Assembly (NCBI GenBank): GCA_018240745.1
Contig: JAFEFF010000172.1
Location: forward strand, 1 to 64,000
Reading direction: 5' to 3'
DNA from: Pseudomonadota bacterium
GTDB lineage: Bacteria; Pseudomonadota; Alphaproteobacteria; Reyranellales; Reyranellaceae
Length of the DNA stretch: 64,000 nt
The notes under the pieces were generated by a model. The model saw only the letters and a list, made by a program, of their open reading frames with translations. It did not search any database and was not told where the DNA came from. The position numbers and the translations under genes are program-made. This document shows positions 48,522-57,965 of this stretch, piece after piece (the stretch's first letter is position 1; the number at the start of each line of letters is the position of its first letter).

Positions 48522-48982
48522 GTCGCCGATTTAGGCGAGGTGCAGCGGCTGGATTAGCCGGTCGAAGCCGCATGAACTTATGAATGGCGCTCATCGGTTG
48601 GCCTCGGTGGCAGCCCGGAGCGGTTCAGGGCCGAAAGCTGTGGATAACCGCCCTTCGCGGAGTCTCCGGTTGGGCATTGGCTGGCGCTTCGGGACGCCAA
48701 AGGGGCCCTGTAATCGAAAGCCATTGCCCATAATAGGAGTTGGCGCGCACCTGCGGCAGGATGGCGTCCATGATGAGGTCCCTCTTGCGCCTGCTGCGGG
48801 ACGCGCTCTGCCGGTGCGCGCGTTCGTGCGTCCGCCGCCTGGCGAGGTGTTTTTTCGCGGGGGGCGGAGATCGGTGGATTCGTGGACTCTTGGCCCAAAA
48901 CCCTTGTGTCATCGGCATCGAAGCGGTCCACAGGCGAGTGGACTCTCGTGGACACCCGTGGAGTCCCGGCAAGGACGTCGCG
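48522..48982. other. 461-bp intergenic region with phased GTGGA repeats
   Basis: No convincing gene. GTGGA occurs at 48874, 48882, 48938, 48948 and 48958; the last three are exactly 10 bp apart and read GTGGACTCTC, GTGGACACCC and GTGGAGTCCC. An inverted copy TCCAC lies at 48927-48931. The region separates the MetX-like gene's stop from the MFS start and probably contains the MFS promoter. A minus-strand reading MDAILPQVRANSYYGQWLSI from 48772 is open for 45 codons but has no recognised family. Confidence 0.5.
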
Positions 48983-50131
48983 CTAGCTGCGCTTCTCCAG
49001 CCCGGCCATGAAGGTCCTGAGCCGGGGAGCCCACTTGGCGGCGTCGAGGCCCGAGGCCGAGTGGCCGAAGTCGCTGTCGATCTCGTAGTAGTCGGCGGTG
49101 ACGCCAGCCGCCTCGAGCTTGGCCATCACGGCGGTGGCGAGGACCTTGGGCGGGAAAACCTTGTCGGTGCGCGACAGCACGTACAGGACCTTGGCCTTGA
49201 TCTTCGCCATGTCCTTCTCGGCGTCGAAGCGCACGCTTGCCCTGCGCAGCGTCACCAGCGAATTGCCGTCGAACACCTTGGACCAGGTCTCGGCGCGCTT
49301 CCTGATCTCGGCCTCACGCGCGGCCTTGTCGGGGAACTGCGCGGCGAGCTGGTCGTCGATGCCGTAGCGCTTCAGCGTCGCCACCCGCATGTCGGTCAGC
49401 CCGCCGACAATGCCGCCATTGTCGTAGTACCAGCCGCCGTTCCAGTGCGGATCCTTGGCGAGCGTGTCGACCAGCGACTTCACGGCGGCTTCGTCGCCCG
49501 AGCCCTTGGGCGCGGTGACCACGGGCACCAGCCCGTCCATCATGTCGGGATAGGTGACGCCCCACTGGAAGGTCTGGTAGCCGCCGAACGATGGGCCCGC
49601 GACGGCGACCAGGTGCTTGACGCCCAGGCTGTCGAGCAGCGCCTTCTGCGCGCCGACGATATCGATCAGGGTGATGTCGGGGAAGTCGGGCCCGTAAGGC
49701 TTGCCGGTCGCCGGGTTCTCCGCCGCCGGGTTGGTCGAGCCGTAGGACGAGCCCAGCATGTTGGACGACACGACGTACAGCCGGTCCGTGTCGATTGCCT
49801 TGCCCGGGCCGACCAGCCCATCCCACGAACCCTCGGCGCCGTTGGCGGTGGTGCGGCCGGCCATGTGATGGCTCGAGGTGAAGCCGTGCGTCAACAACAC
49901 GGCGTTGCGGCCGTCCGGCGCCAGCTTGCCGTAGGTCTCGTAGGCGATCGTCATTTCCGGCAGCACGGCGCCGCCCTGGAGCTTGAAGTTCGTGGTGGTG
50001 AACGTTCTGGTTTCGACGATGCCGACCGAGCCCTCGGCATGCGCTGCGGTGCCGGCGATCAGCGGCATCAGGCCGAGCGAGGCGACCATGGGACGACGCG
50101 ACAGGGGACGACGCGACATCGGGCCGGTCAT
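48983..50131 (-). CDS. Secreted MetX-like alpha/beta hydrolase (homoserine O-acetyltransferase superfamily)
   Basis: 382 residues; signal peptide about 1-32 (SLGLMPLIAGTAAHAEG). MetX-like core: LPEMTIAYETYGKLAPDGRN, VLLTHGFTSSHH, nucleophile Ser in VAGPSFGGYQTFQWG, acid Asp in LSRTDKVFPP and His in DFGHSAS. Cytosolic MetX has no leader, so this is probably a periplasmic esterase or acyltransferase and not the methionine enzyme. The ATG at 50131 follows AAGGGAGAG. It follows the MFS gene by 12 bp in one operon, suggesting hydrolysis coupled to uptake of the product. Confidence 0.88.
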   Translation of the reverse strand: MTGPMSRRPLSRRPMVASLGLMPLIAGTAAHAEGSVGIVETRTFTTTNFKLQGGAVLPEMTIAYETYGKLAPDGRNAVLLTHGFTSSHHMAGRTTANGAEGSWDGLVGPGKAIDTDRLYVVSSNMLGSSYGSTNPAAENPATGKPYGPDFPDITLIDIVGAQKALLDSLGVKHLVAVAGPSFGGYQTFQWGVTYPDMMDGLVPVVTAPKGSGDEAAVKSLVDTLAKDPHWNGGWYYDNGGIVGGLTDMRVATLKRYGIDDQLAAQFPDKAAREAEIRKRAETWSKVFDGNSLVTLRRASVRFDAEKDMAKIKAKVLYVLSRTDKVFPPKVLATAVMAKLEAAGVTADYYEIDSDFGHSASGLDAAKWAPRLRTFMAGLEKRS

Positions 50132-50143
50132 GGTTCTCTCCCT

Positions 50144-51436
50144 TCAGGCGCGGGCCGGTTGGGCGCCGAGCAACGGATTGGCGACGGCGTGCGCGGCGAG
50201 CCGCTTGCGGTCGGCCTCTGGGCGGATGAACAACAGGCCGATGATGCCGGCGGCCAGCAGCAGGAGGCCGAGGATCACATAGCCCGTCTCGTAACCGGCG
50301 ACCGGTGTCGGCGCGTTCTGGATGATCAATCCCATGACCGCCGGCGACAGCACGCCGGCGAGGGTCACGATCGATGTGGTGATGGCGAGCATGCCGGCGC
50401 GCTGAGGCTGTGGCGTGAGCTCGCTGACGATCATCGGCAGGACGACGTAGACGGTGCTGCCGATCGCCCCGCCGAACACCAGAACGGCGATCTTGAGCGC
50501 GGGCGTGGGCATCAGGGCGACGAACGGCAGGGTGCAGCCGCCCAGCACCACGGTGGCGCAGGCGAGCACGCCGCGGCTGGCGCGGCTCGACATGCCTTTC
50601 GACTTCAGGCGCTGCGAGAGATAGCCGCCGCTCAGCACGACCGCGGCGCCGAGCAGCCAGGGCAGGACGCTGAGATTGCGGCCTACCGTCTCGTCCAATC
50701 CCAGGCCGGACATCATGTAGGACGGAAACCAGGTGAGCCCGAGCGCCAGGCCCCAGTAGCTCGCGAAGCCGGCGCAGCACACCGCAACGATGCTGGGGCA
50801 GGTCAGCAGGTAGCGGTAGGGCACGCGGTCGATGCCGCCTTCGGCCTGGCCGACCGGCGGGTCGACCAGCGTGCCTTCGCGGCCGAAGATCAGCCACGCC
50901 ACCGACCACAGCAGGCCGGCGATTCCGAGCGCGCCGAACGCCCAGTGCCAGGAGAAGTGCTCGATGATCGCGGACAGGATCGGCACGGCGACGATGACGC
51001 CGATCGCCGAGCCTTGTGCCAGGATTGCGGTCGGAAGGCCGCGCCGCGAATCGGGGAACCACTTGTAGACGGCGTGGGTGGCGACCGGTGCGGCCGGTCC
51101 CTCGCCGGCGCCGAGGACGATGCGGCTGGCCAGCATGACGCCGAAGCTCGCCGTGAACAGCATCGGGAACTGAACCAGCGCCCAGATCAGGGCCATCACG
51201 AGGAGGGTGTGCTTGGCCGGTACCCGGTTGGCGATGAAGCCGACGATGACGGCCGAGATCGCGAACAGGAAGAAGAACGACGAGCCCAGCAATCCGAACT
51301 GCCCGGCGCTGAGGCCGAGCCCTTTCATGCCGATCAGCCCGACCACGATCTTGTCGGCGAAGTTGATCAGCATGAAGAGGAAGAGGAGGGCAGTGATCCC
51401 CCACGCGCCCTTCAGTGGGCGATCCTGCGCTGTCAC
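50144..51436 (-). CDS. MFS transporter, anion:cation symporter (ACS)-like
   Basis: 430 residues, about 12 membrane segments, GTG start at 51436. GFIANRVPAKHTLL (motif A), VLGAGEGPAAPVATHAVYKW and FPDSRRGLPTAILAQGSAIG are typical of the ACS family, which takes up organic anions such as glucarate, phthalate or hexuronates. Immediately upstream of the secreted MetX-like hydrolase. A central cytoplasmic loop is near residue 190 (REGTLVDPPVGQAEGG). Confidence 0.9.
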   Translation of the reverse strand: MTAQDRPLKGAWGITALLFLFMLINFADKIVVGLIGMKGLGLSAGQFGLLGSSFFFLFAISAVIVGFIANRVPAKHTLLVMALIWALVQFPMLFTASFGVMLASRIVLGAGEGPAAPVATHAVYKWFPDSRRGLPTAILAQGSAIGVIVAVPILSAIIEHFSWHWAFGALGIAGLLWSVAWLIFGREGTLVDPPVGQAEGGIDRVPYRYLLTCPSIVAVCCAGFASYWGLALGLTWFPSYMMSGLGLDETVGRNLSVLPWLLGAAVVLSGGYLSQRLKSKGMSSRASRGVLACATVVLGGCTLPFVALMPTPALKIAVLVFGGAIGSTVYVVLPMIVSELTPQPQRAGMLAITTSIVTLAGVLSPAVMGLIIQNAPTPVAGYETGYVILGLLLLAAGIIGLLFIRPEADRKRLAAHAVANPLLGAQPARA

Positions 51437-51491
51437 TTTGGCGTCTGCTCCGTTTCGTTGCGGCCATTAAGACAGGCGATGGTGGCAAAGG

Positions 51492-51515
51492 AAAGGGCGC
51501 CCGCAGGCGCCCTTT
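51492..51515. terminator. Hairpin after the LivJ-like gene
   Basis: AAAGGGCGCC (51492-51501) and GGCGCCCTTT (51506-51515) pair perfectly around CGCA, extended outward by GGCAAA/TTTGCC. It starts 24 bp beyond the receptor gene's stop, in front of the MFS gene. There is no long T-run, but the stem is strong; a terminator between receptor and carrier is likely. Confidence 0.7.
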
Positions 51516-51538
51516 GCCGTTTGTATATGCGAGAACCG

Positions 51539-52762
51539 TCAGCTCTTGATGTAGGGGCACTTGCCCTCGTTCATCGGGCGGTAGGCCTTGTCGCCGGGCA
51601 CCGTGGCGATCAGCTTGTAGATGTCGTCCTTGCCCTTGGACTCCTGCGGCGACTTCACCTGGAACAGGTACATGTCGCGGATCACGCGGCCGTCCTCGCG
51701 CAGCTTGCCGTTCTTGGTCATGACGTCGTTGATCGGCATCTCGCGCATCTTGGCCATCACCGCCTTGGCGTCGTCGGTGCCGGCGGCCTGCACGGCCTTG
51801 AGGTAGTGCAGGGTCGAGCTGTAGACGCCGGCCGTCAGCATCGACGGCAGCTTGTCCTTCTTGGCGCGATAGCGCTTGGTCCAGGCGCGGGTCTCGTCGT
51901 TGAGGTCCCAGTAGAACGATTCGGTCAGCACCAGGCCCTGCGCCACCGGCAGCGTGAGCGCCTGCACGTCGGTCGCGAACACCAGCAGGCCGGCCAGCTT
52001 CTGGCCGCCCTTGACGATGCCGAACTCGCCCGCCTGCTTGATCGAGTTGATGGTGTCCTGGCCGGCATTGGCGAGGCCGATCACCTTGGCCTTGGAGGCC
52101 TGGGCCTGCAGCAGGAAGGACGAGAAATCCTGGGTGCTGAGCGGATGGCGTACGGCGCCCAGCACCTTGCCGCCGGCCGCCTTCACCACCTCCGACACGT
52201 CGCGCTCCAGCGCATGGCCGAACGCATAGTCGGCGGTCAGGAAGTACCAGGTGTCGCCGCCGGCCTTCACCATCGCGTCGCCGGTCACGTGGGCCAGCGA
52301 GTAGGTGTCGTAGACCCAGTGCGCGCCGGTCGGCGAGCAGGCGGGGCCGGTGAGGTCGCTCGACGCGGCGCCGGTGTTGATGTCGATCAGGCCCTTTTCC
52401 TGGCTGATCTTGCGGACGGCCAGCGCCACCGACGAGGTGCCGAGGCCGGTGATCATCTTCACGCCGTCGACGTCGTACCACTTGCGCGCGATGGCGGCGC
52501 CGACGTCGGGCTTGGTCTGGTGGTCGGCCGACAGGATCTCGACCGGACGGCCCAGCACCTTGCCGCCGACGTCCTCGATCGCGAGCTGCATGGCCTCGAC
52601 CTCGCCCTGGGTCAGGTCGCCATAGACGCCGGAGAAGCCCTCCATCACGCCGATCTTCAGCGGGCCGGGGGTCTGCGCCTGGGCGATCGCGGCGACGCCG
52701 GCCGCGCTCAAGCCGAGCGCGGCGGCAACGAGGCCGGCTCGGGCAATATCGTTGATCTTCAT
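51539..52762 (-). CDS. LivJ-like ABC substrate-binding protein
   Basis: 407 residues from the ATG at 52762 (six-nucleotide gap after GGGAGGG). Signal peptide ends near IAQAQ (about 30). Type I periplasmic-binding fold: LKIGVMEGFSGVYGDLTQGE, ITGLGTSSVALAVRKISQEK, DTWYFLTADYAFGHALERDV and YSSTLHYLKAVQAAGTDDA. Relatives bind branched-chain or aromatic acids, amides or urea. The livGFHM set that it may serve lies 1.7 kb away on the other strand, beyond a membrane-protein gene. Confidence 0.92.
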   Translation of the reverse strand: MKINDIARAGLVAAALGLSAAGVAAIAQAQTPGPLKIGVMEGFSGVYGDLTQGEVEAMQLAIEDVGGKVLGRPVEILSADHQTKPDVGAAIARKWYDVDGVKMITGLGTSSVALAVRKISQEKGLIDINTGAASSDLTGPACSPTGAHWVYDTYSLAHVTGDAMVKAGGDTWYFLTADYAFGHALERDVSEVVKAAGGKVLGAVRHPLSTQDFSSFLLQAQASKAKVIGLANAGQDTINSIKQAGEFGIVKGGQKLAGLLVFATDVQALTLPVAQGLVLTESFYWDLNDETRAWTKRYRAKKDKLPSMLTAGVYSSTLHYLKAVQAAGTDDAKAVMAKMREMPINDVMTKNGKLREDGRVIRDMYLFQVKSPQESKGKDDIYKLIATVPGDKAYRPMNEGKCPYIKS

Positions 52763-52798
52763 GCTGAACCCTCCCAAAACTCACGTCAGGGGCGGACC

Positions 52799-54403
52799 TT
52801 AGCGTCTCGACGCGGCGCCTGCCAAGCCGGACCGGCTGGCGACGATCCATCCGCGTCCTTCGAGGCGCATCGGGAAGTGGCCGGCGATGTAGGCGCCGTA
52901 GGCCGCCTTCGCCTGCTCGGTCCAGGCGAAGTTGGTGGTGAACTTCGGAATCAACACCCGATCGGCGTCGGCGAGATAGTCCTCGGGCGACGGCGTCGGC
53001 GCGCCGGCCCCCGACCACAGGTTGCCGCCACGCGGCGGCTCGAGGCCGAGCATGAAGGGCAGGGGATCGACCTGGTCGAGCACCGCGATCCTGCCGCTGG
53101 CGAGACCGTTCTGCTCGAGCAGGGCTGCGGCCTCCATCAGCGTCTCGACGTATTCGAACGGCGACAGCTCGTAGCGTGGGCGGATGGCGCGCGTGCGGCC
53201 GAACAGGAGGAAGCGGTCGCGGCCGGCCTCGACGTCGGCGAGCAGACCCTCGGGTTCCATCGGCACGGCAAGGCCGCCGAGGTTGGTCTTGTCGACCGTA
53301 CGAAGGTAGCCCGCGCCGAGACGCGCGCGGTAGCCCGCGAGGCTGGTGGCCGAAGCGACGATCGCCGCGAGGGGAAAGACCAGCACGGCCAGACGCAGCG
53401 CCGGCGCCGCCGATTGGCGCCGCAACTGCGCGTGGAACAGGAAGGCGATCACGACGGCCAGCGGCACGCTATGCGCCTGGCTGTCCTGCGACAGCAGCAG
53501 CAGGCCCATGACCAGGAGAAATGCAGCGGCGATCGGCAGGCGCGCCGGCGCCAGCCGGCGATGCCACAGCCAAACGGCGAGGCCGATGGCGGCGAAGTAG
53601 GCGGCGTACTCGCCGGCATTCTCGGCGAAGTCATTGAAGAAGAAGGAGACATCATCACGCACGATGCCTGCGTCTGCCGCCGCCCGCAGGTCGGCAAGAT
53701 AGGGCCCATTGAAGGGCAGCAGGACGAGCGCCACCGACGCCAGCACGACGACGGCCCAGCCCGGCCAGCGCGTACGCACGTGCGGCGAGGCGACAAGGGC
53801 CAGGACCAGCATCGCAACGCCTGCCGCGAAGTACGTCATCTTCAGGTAGAACAGCGCCGCCAGGACCAGGGCGGTGCAGGCCATCTCGACGATGTCGGCC
53901 GCCCCACGCCGCGCCGGCGGCTCGAACAGGAGCAGCGCCAGCACCGACAGCCCGCCCCAGCCGTAGCGGTTGTAGGCCATGGCGAAAGAATAGGCGTTCG
54001 GATGGTCGCCGACATTGGCCGGCCGCAACACGATCAGGCAAACGAACACGACGGACAGCACGCCGGGCAGCAGCGAGAGCCGCCGCGCGGCGACCAGGCA
54101 GGCGATCGCGAACAGCACCGCGGCGACCATCGACATGCCGACAGGCACGGCCTTCGGCGAGGGGCCGGTCAGCCAGAAGCCTGCCTCGGTGAGCAGGAAG
54201 GTGAGCGTGCCGACCGGCTCATGGAAGTCGGCGTGCGGTACGTGTCCGAACCAGAGATGCCACGCGCCGGCGAGGTTGAACATCAGGTCCCAGGTCATCT
54301 CGCTCGAGACCACGTGAGGTGGCGACAGGACGGCCCAGGCGGCGACCAGCACCGGCAGGCCGGAGGCGAGCACGAGCAGCGGCAGGAAGTGTCGCCGACT
54401 CAC
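52799..54403 (-). CDS. Polytopic membrane protein, glycosyltransferase GT-C-like
   Basis: 534 residues with about 11 hydrophobic segments between 1 and 365, then a soluble C-terminal domain (about 370-534). The first outer loop, WDLMFNLAGAWHLWFGHVPH followed by DFHEPVGTLTF, has the acidic pattern common in GT-C lipid-linked sugar transferases. No exact family is recognised. It ends 36 bp before the LivJ-like gene starts and is divergent from livG. Confidence 0.7.
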   Translation of the reverse strand: MSRRHFLPLLVLASGLPVLVAAWAVLSPPHVVSSEMTWDLMFNLAGAWHLWFGHVPHADFHEPVGTLTFLLTEAGFWLTGPSPKAVPVGMSMVAAVLFAIACLVAARRLSLLPGVLSVVFVCLIVLRPANVGDHPNAYSFAMAYNRYGWGGLSVLALLLFEPPARRGAADIVEMACTALVLAALFYLKMTYFAAGVAMLVLALVASPHVRTRWPGWAVVVLASVALVLLPFNGPYLADLRAAADAGIVRDDVSFFFNDFAENAGEYAAYFAAIGLAVWLWHRRLAPARLPIAAAFLLVMGLLLLSQDSQAHSVPLAVVIAFLFHAQLRRQSAAPALRLAVLVFPLAAIVASATSLAGYRARLGAGYLRTVDKTNLGGLAVPMEPEGLLADVEAGRDRFLLFGRTRAIRPRYELSPFEYVETLMEAAALLEQNGLASGRIAVLDQVDPLPFMLGLEPPRGGNLWSGAGAPTPSPEDYLADADRVLIPKFTTNFAWTEQAKAAYGAYIAGHFPMRLEGRGWIVASRSGLAGAASRR

Positions 54404-54428
54404 ACGCCCCCGCTTGGGCGCTGGACAT

Positions 54429-54454
54429 CGCGATAAAGCTTCGATTTAGTCGCG
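54429..54454. promoter_or_regulatory. Imperfect inverted repeat between divergent membrane-protein and livG genes
   Basis: CGCGATAAA (54429-54437) and TTTAGTCGCG (54445-54454) form arms with a single-base bulge around GCTTCGA. They lie in the 69-bp divergent gap 18 bp before livG. A candidate operator for the liv operon; no regulator is adjacent. Confidence 0.3.
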
Positions 54455-54472
54455 GCATCGCATGGGGAGGCG

Positions 54473-55223
54473 ATGGCGGAACAAGAAACTATTCTGGAAG
54501 CCCAGGGACTGACCAAGGAGTTCAAGGGGTTCGTCGCAGTCAAGAACGTCAATCTGCGCGTCCGGCGCCACACCATCCATGCCCTGATCGGGCCCAACGG
54601 CGCCGGAAAGACGACCTGCTTCAACCTGTTGACCCATTTCCTGACGCCCACCGCGGGCCGCATCCATTTCAACGGACGGGAGATCACCGGTTCCTCGCCT
54701 GCGGCAATCGCGCGCATGGGCCTGGCGCGATCGTTCCAGATCTCCGCGGTGTTTCCCCATCTCACGGTGCGCGAGAACGTGCGGGTCGCCCTGCAGCGCA
54801 AGCTTCGGAATTCCTTCTTCTTCTGGCGCTCCGAGCGCGTCCTCGATTCGCTGAACCGGCGCGCGCTCGAGCTGGTCGGAGCCGTCGGGTTGTCGGCCTT
54901 CGCCGAGCTGCCGGCCGTCGAGCTTCCCTACGGCCGCAAGCGGGCGCTGGAGATCGCCACGACGCTCGCGCTCGACCCCGAGATGATGCTGCTCGACGAG
55001 CCGATGGCAGGGCTCGGCCAGGAGGACATCACGCGTATCGCCCAGCTGATCCGCACCGTCGCCAAGGACCGCACCGTGCTGATGGTCGAGCACAATATGA
55101 GCGTCGTCGCCGATCTGTCGGACACCATCACCGTGCTGGCCCGCGGCGAGGTGCTCGCCGAGGGCCCGTACGCCACGGTGTCGAAGGATCCGCAGGTCGT
55201 CGAAGCCTATGTCGGGACCGGTC

Positions 55224-55231
<8 letters not shown>
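54473..55231 (+). CDS. livG: Branched-chain-type ABC transporter ATPase LivG
   Basis: 252 residues. Walker A GPNGAGKTTCFN near 38, the LivG-type signature ELPYGRKRALEIATTLAL, Walker B MMLLDEPMAGL, switch His in LMVEHNMSV and the C-terminal BCA_ABC_TP tail QVVEAYVGTGHG. The ATG at 54473 follows GGGGAGG. First gene of livGFHM; its stop overlaps livF by 8 bp. Confidence 0.93.
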
Positions 55232-55928
<697 letters not shown>

Positions 55929-55932
55929 GCAC

Positions 55933-56820
55933 ATGGGCGCGTGCAATATCTTCGAGGTCTCGACGCAGCTCCTGTTCAGCCAGCTGCTGCTCGGCCTGAT
56001 CAACGGCGCCTTCTACGCCATGCTGAGCCTCGGCCTCGCCGTGATCTTCGGCATGCTGAACGTGATCAATTTCACGCATGGCGCGCAATACATGATGGGA
56101 GCCTTCGCCGCCTGGCTGATGCTGACCGAGCTCCACATTCCGTTCTGGGGCGCGCTGGTCCTGGCGCCGATCGTCGTCGGCCTGTTCGGCATCGTGATCG
56201 AGCGACTGATGCTCAAGCGCATCTACCATCTCGACCATCTCTACGGCTTCCTGTTGACCTTCGGCCTGGCGCAGATCATCGAAGGGCTGTTCCAGTGGAA
56301 CTGGGGCTCGTCCGGCGCGCCGTACCAGAGCCCGATCCCGGGCGGCTACAATCTCGGCTTCATGTTCCTGCCGGCCTATCGAGGCTTCGTCGTGGTGGCC
56401 GCCCTCGTGATCTGCCTGGCCACCTGGTATGCGATCGAGCGCACCAGGCTTGGCGCATATCTCCGCGCTGCGACCGAGAACCCGACCCTGGTCCGCGCCT
56501 TCGGCATCAACGTGCCGCGGCTGATCACCCTGACCTACGGCCTGGGAGTCGGGCTGGCAGCGCTGGCGGGGGTGCTGGCGGCGCCGATCCAGCAGGTCTC
56601 GGCCCTGATGGGCACCAACCTCGTGCTGGTCGTGTTCGCCGTGGTGGTGATCGGCGGCATGGGCTCGATCATGGGCTCGATCGTCACCGGCTTCGGGCTC
56701 GGGCTGGTCGAGGGCTTCACCAAGGTCTGCTATCCGCCAGGCTCCAATACCGTGATCTTCGTCGTCATGGCGCTGGTGCTGCTGGTCAAGCCGGCCGGCC
56801 TGTTCGGGCAGACCAAATGA
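55933..56820 (+). CDS. livH: Branched-chain-type ABC transporter permease LivH
   Basis: 295 residues, about 8 membrane segments. Diagnostic LLLGLINGAFYAMLSLGLAV and GMLNVINFTHGAQYMMGAF near the N-terminus; the coupling region is ATENPTLVRAFGINVPRL; the close is LLVKPAGLFGQTK. Starts 4 bp after livF and overlaps livM by 4 bp (ATGA). Confidence 0.93.
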   Translation: MGACNIFEVSTQLLFSQLLLGLINGAFYAMLSLGLAVIFGMLNVINFTHGAQYMMGAFAAWLMLTELHIPFWGALVLAPIVVGLFGIVIERLMLKRIYHLDHLYGFLLTFGLAQIIEGLFQWNWGSSGAPYQSPIPGGYNLGFMFLPAYRGFVVVAALVICLATWYAIERTRLGAYLRAATENPTLVRAFGINVPRLITLTYGLGVGLAALAGVLAAPIQQVSALMGTNLVLVVFAVVVIGGMGSIMGSIVTGFGLGLVEGFTKVCYPPGSNTVIFVVMALVLLVKPAGLFGQTK

Positions 56821-57746
56821 ACCGGGTGCTCGTTGCCATCGTGATTGCGGTCGCGGCGCTCGTCGCACCGTGGTTCTTCTATCCGGTCTTCCTGATGAAG
56901 GCGCTGTGCTTCGCACTGTTCGCCTGCGCCTTCAACCTGCTGCTGGGCTATGCCGGCCTGATGAGCTTCGGCCATGCCATGTTCTTCGGCATGGCGGCCT
57001 ACTTCTTCGGCCACACGGTGAAGGTCTGGGGCTGGCCGATCGAGTTCGGGCTCATTGCGGCGGTGCTCGGCGCCGCACTGCTCGGGCTCGTCACCGGCGC
57101 GCTGGCGATCCGCCGCCAGGGCATCTACTTCGCGATGATTACCCTCGCCTTCGCGCAGATGATCTATTTTCTCTGCGTGCAGATGCCGTTCACCGGCGGC
57201 GAGGACGGCCTGCAGGGCATCCCGCGCAAGCCGTTGTTCTTCGGGCTGCTCCCGACCGAGAACGACTACACGCTGTACTACGTCGTGCTGGTGATCTTCC
57301 TGTTCGGCTTCGGCGCGATCTACCGCTTCATCCATTCGCCGTTCGGCCAGGTGCTGAAGGCGATCCGCGACAACGAGCAGCGTGCCCTGTCCCTCGGCTA
57401 CGAGGCCGACCGCTACAAGCTGCTGGCGTTCGTGCTGTCGGCTGCGGTCGCGGGCCTCGCCGGCGCCACCAAGGCGATGGTGGTGCACTTCGCGACGCTG
57501 ACCGACGTCGCCGCCAGTACCTCGGGCGAGGTCGTGCTGATGGCCCTGATCGGCGGCCTCGGCACCATCACCGGACCGGTGGTCGGCGGCTTCGTGCTGG
57601 TCGCCATGCAGGACTATCTCGCCTTCGTCGGCCAGCTCGTGCTGGTGATCCAGGGCGCGATCTTCGTGGTGATCGTGCTCGGCGCGCGGCGCGGCCTCGT
57701 CGGCGAGCTCAGCGCGTGGTGGAAGGCGCGCCGCCGGCCGGGATAG
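56817..57746 (+). CDS. livM: Branched-chain-type ABC transporter permease LivM
   Basis: 309 residues, about 9 membrane segments: FNLLLGYAGLMSFGHAMFFG (LivM hallmark), GEDGLQGIPRKPL, coupling helix AIRDNEQRALSLGYEADRYK and IGGLGTITGPVVGGFVLVA. Completes the importer; the substrate is set by the receptor, possibly the LivJ-like protein at 51539. Its last 38 bp overlap a convergent small gene. Confidence 0.93.
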   Translation: MNRVLVAIVIAVAALVAPWFFYPVFLMKALCFALFACAFNLLLGYAGLMSFGHAMFFGMAAYFFGHTVKVWGWPIEFGLIAAVLGAALLGLVTGALAIRRQGIYFAMITLAFAQMIYFLCVQMPFTGGEDGLQGIPRKPLFFGLLPTENDYTLYYVVLVIFLFGFGAIYRFIHSPFGQVLKAIRDNEQRALSLGYEADRYKLLAFVLSAAVAGLAGATKAMVVHFATLTDVAASTSGEVVLMALIGGLGTITGPVVGGFVLVAMQDYLAFVGQLVLVIQGAIFVVIVLGARRGLVGELSAWWKARRRPG

Positions 57747-57957
57747 GCGGCTGCACCAGATCGTTGCAGTTGGTCGCGTGGGTCATCAGGCAGTCTTCGA
57801 CCACCGATGCTTCGCGCAGCCGATGGACCAGGAACAGGCCCGCCGCCACCAGCCCGGCCATGACCGCCAGCGCGATCAGCCTGCCGCGTCGCCCGGCGGC
57901 CTCACGCTCCTCTTCGTCCTGTTCCAGGTACTCTTCGTCCTCGTAGCGGCTGGCCAT
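57709..57957 (-). CDS. Small single-span membrane protein after the RND pump
   Basis: 82 residues: a very acidic start (MASRYEDEEYLEQDEEEREA), an Arg-rich GRRGR border, one membrane segment (LIALAVMAGLVAAGLFLV) and a periplasmic tail with two cysteines (DCLMTHATNC). The ATG at 57957 is 8 bp after the RND stop, so it is probably co-transcribed. Its 3' end runs 38 bp into livM on the other strand. No family recognised; an accessory subunit of the pump is conceivable. Confidence 0.6.
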   Translation of the reverse strand: MASRYEDEEYLEQDEEEREAAGRRGRLIALAVMAGLVAAGLFLVHRLREASVVEDCLMTHATNCNDLVQPPIPAGGAPSTTR

Positions 57958-57965
57958 GGCGCCCC

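Noticed and set aside
48637..48774. 45-codon minus-strand ORF in the 461-bp intergenic region
   Set aside because: It has a weak GAGG site but no recognised family and no supporting context; noted only inside the intergenic entry.
48740..54436. 1898-codon open frame on the plus strand
   Set aside because: It runs antisense through four genes with clear domains (MetX-like, MFS, LivJ-like, membrane protein). Its His/Arg/Asp/Gly/Gln-rich composition is that of a GC-driven shadow frame, and it has no recognisable motif.
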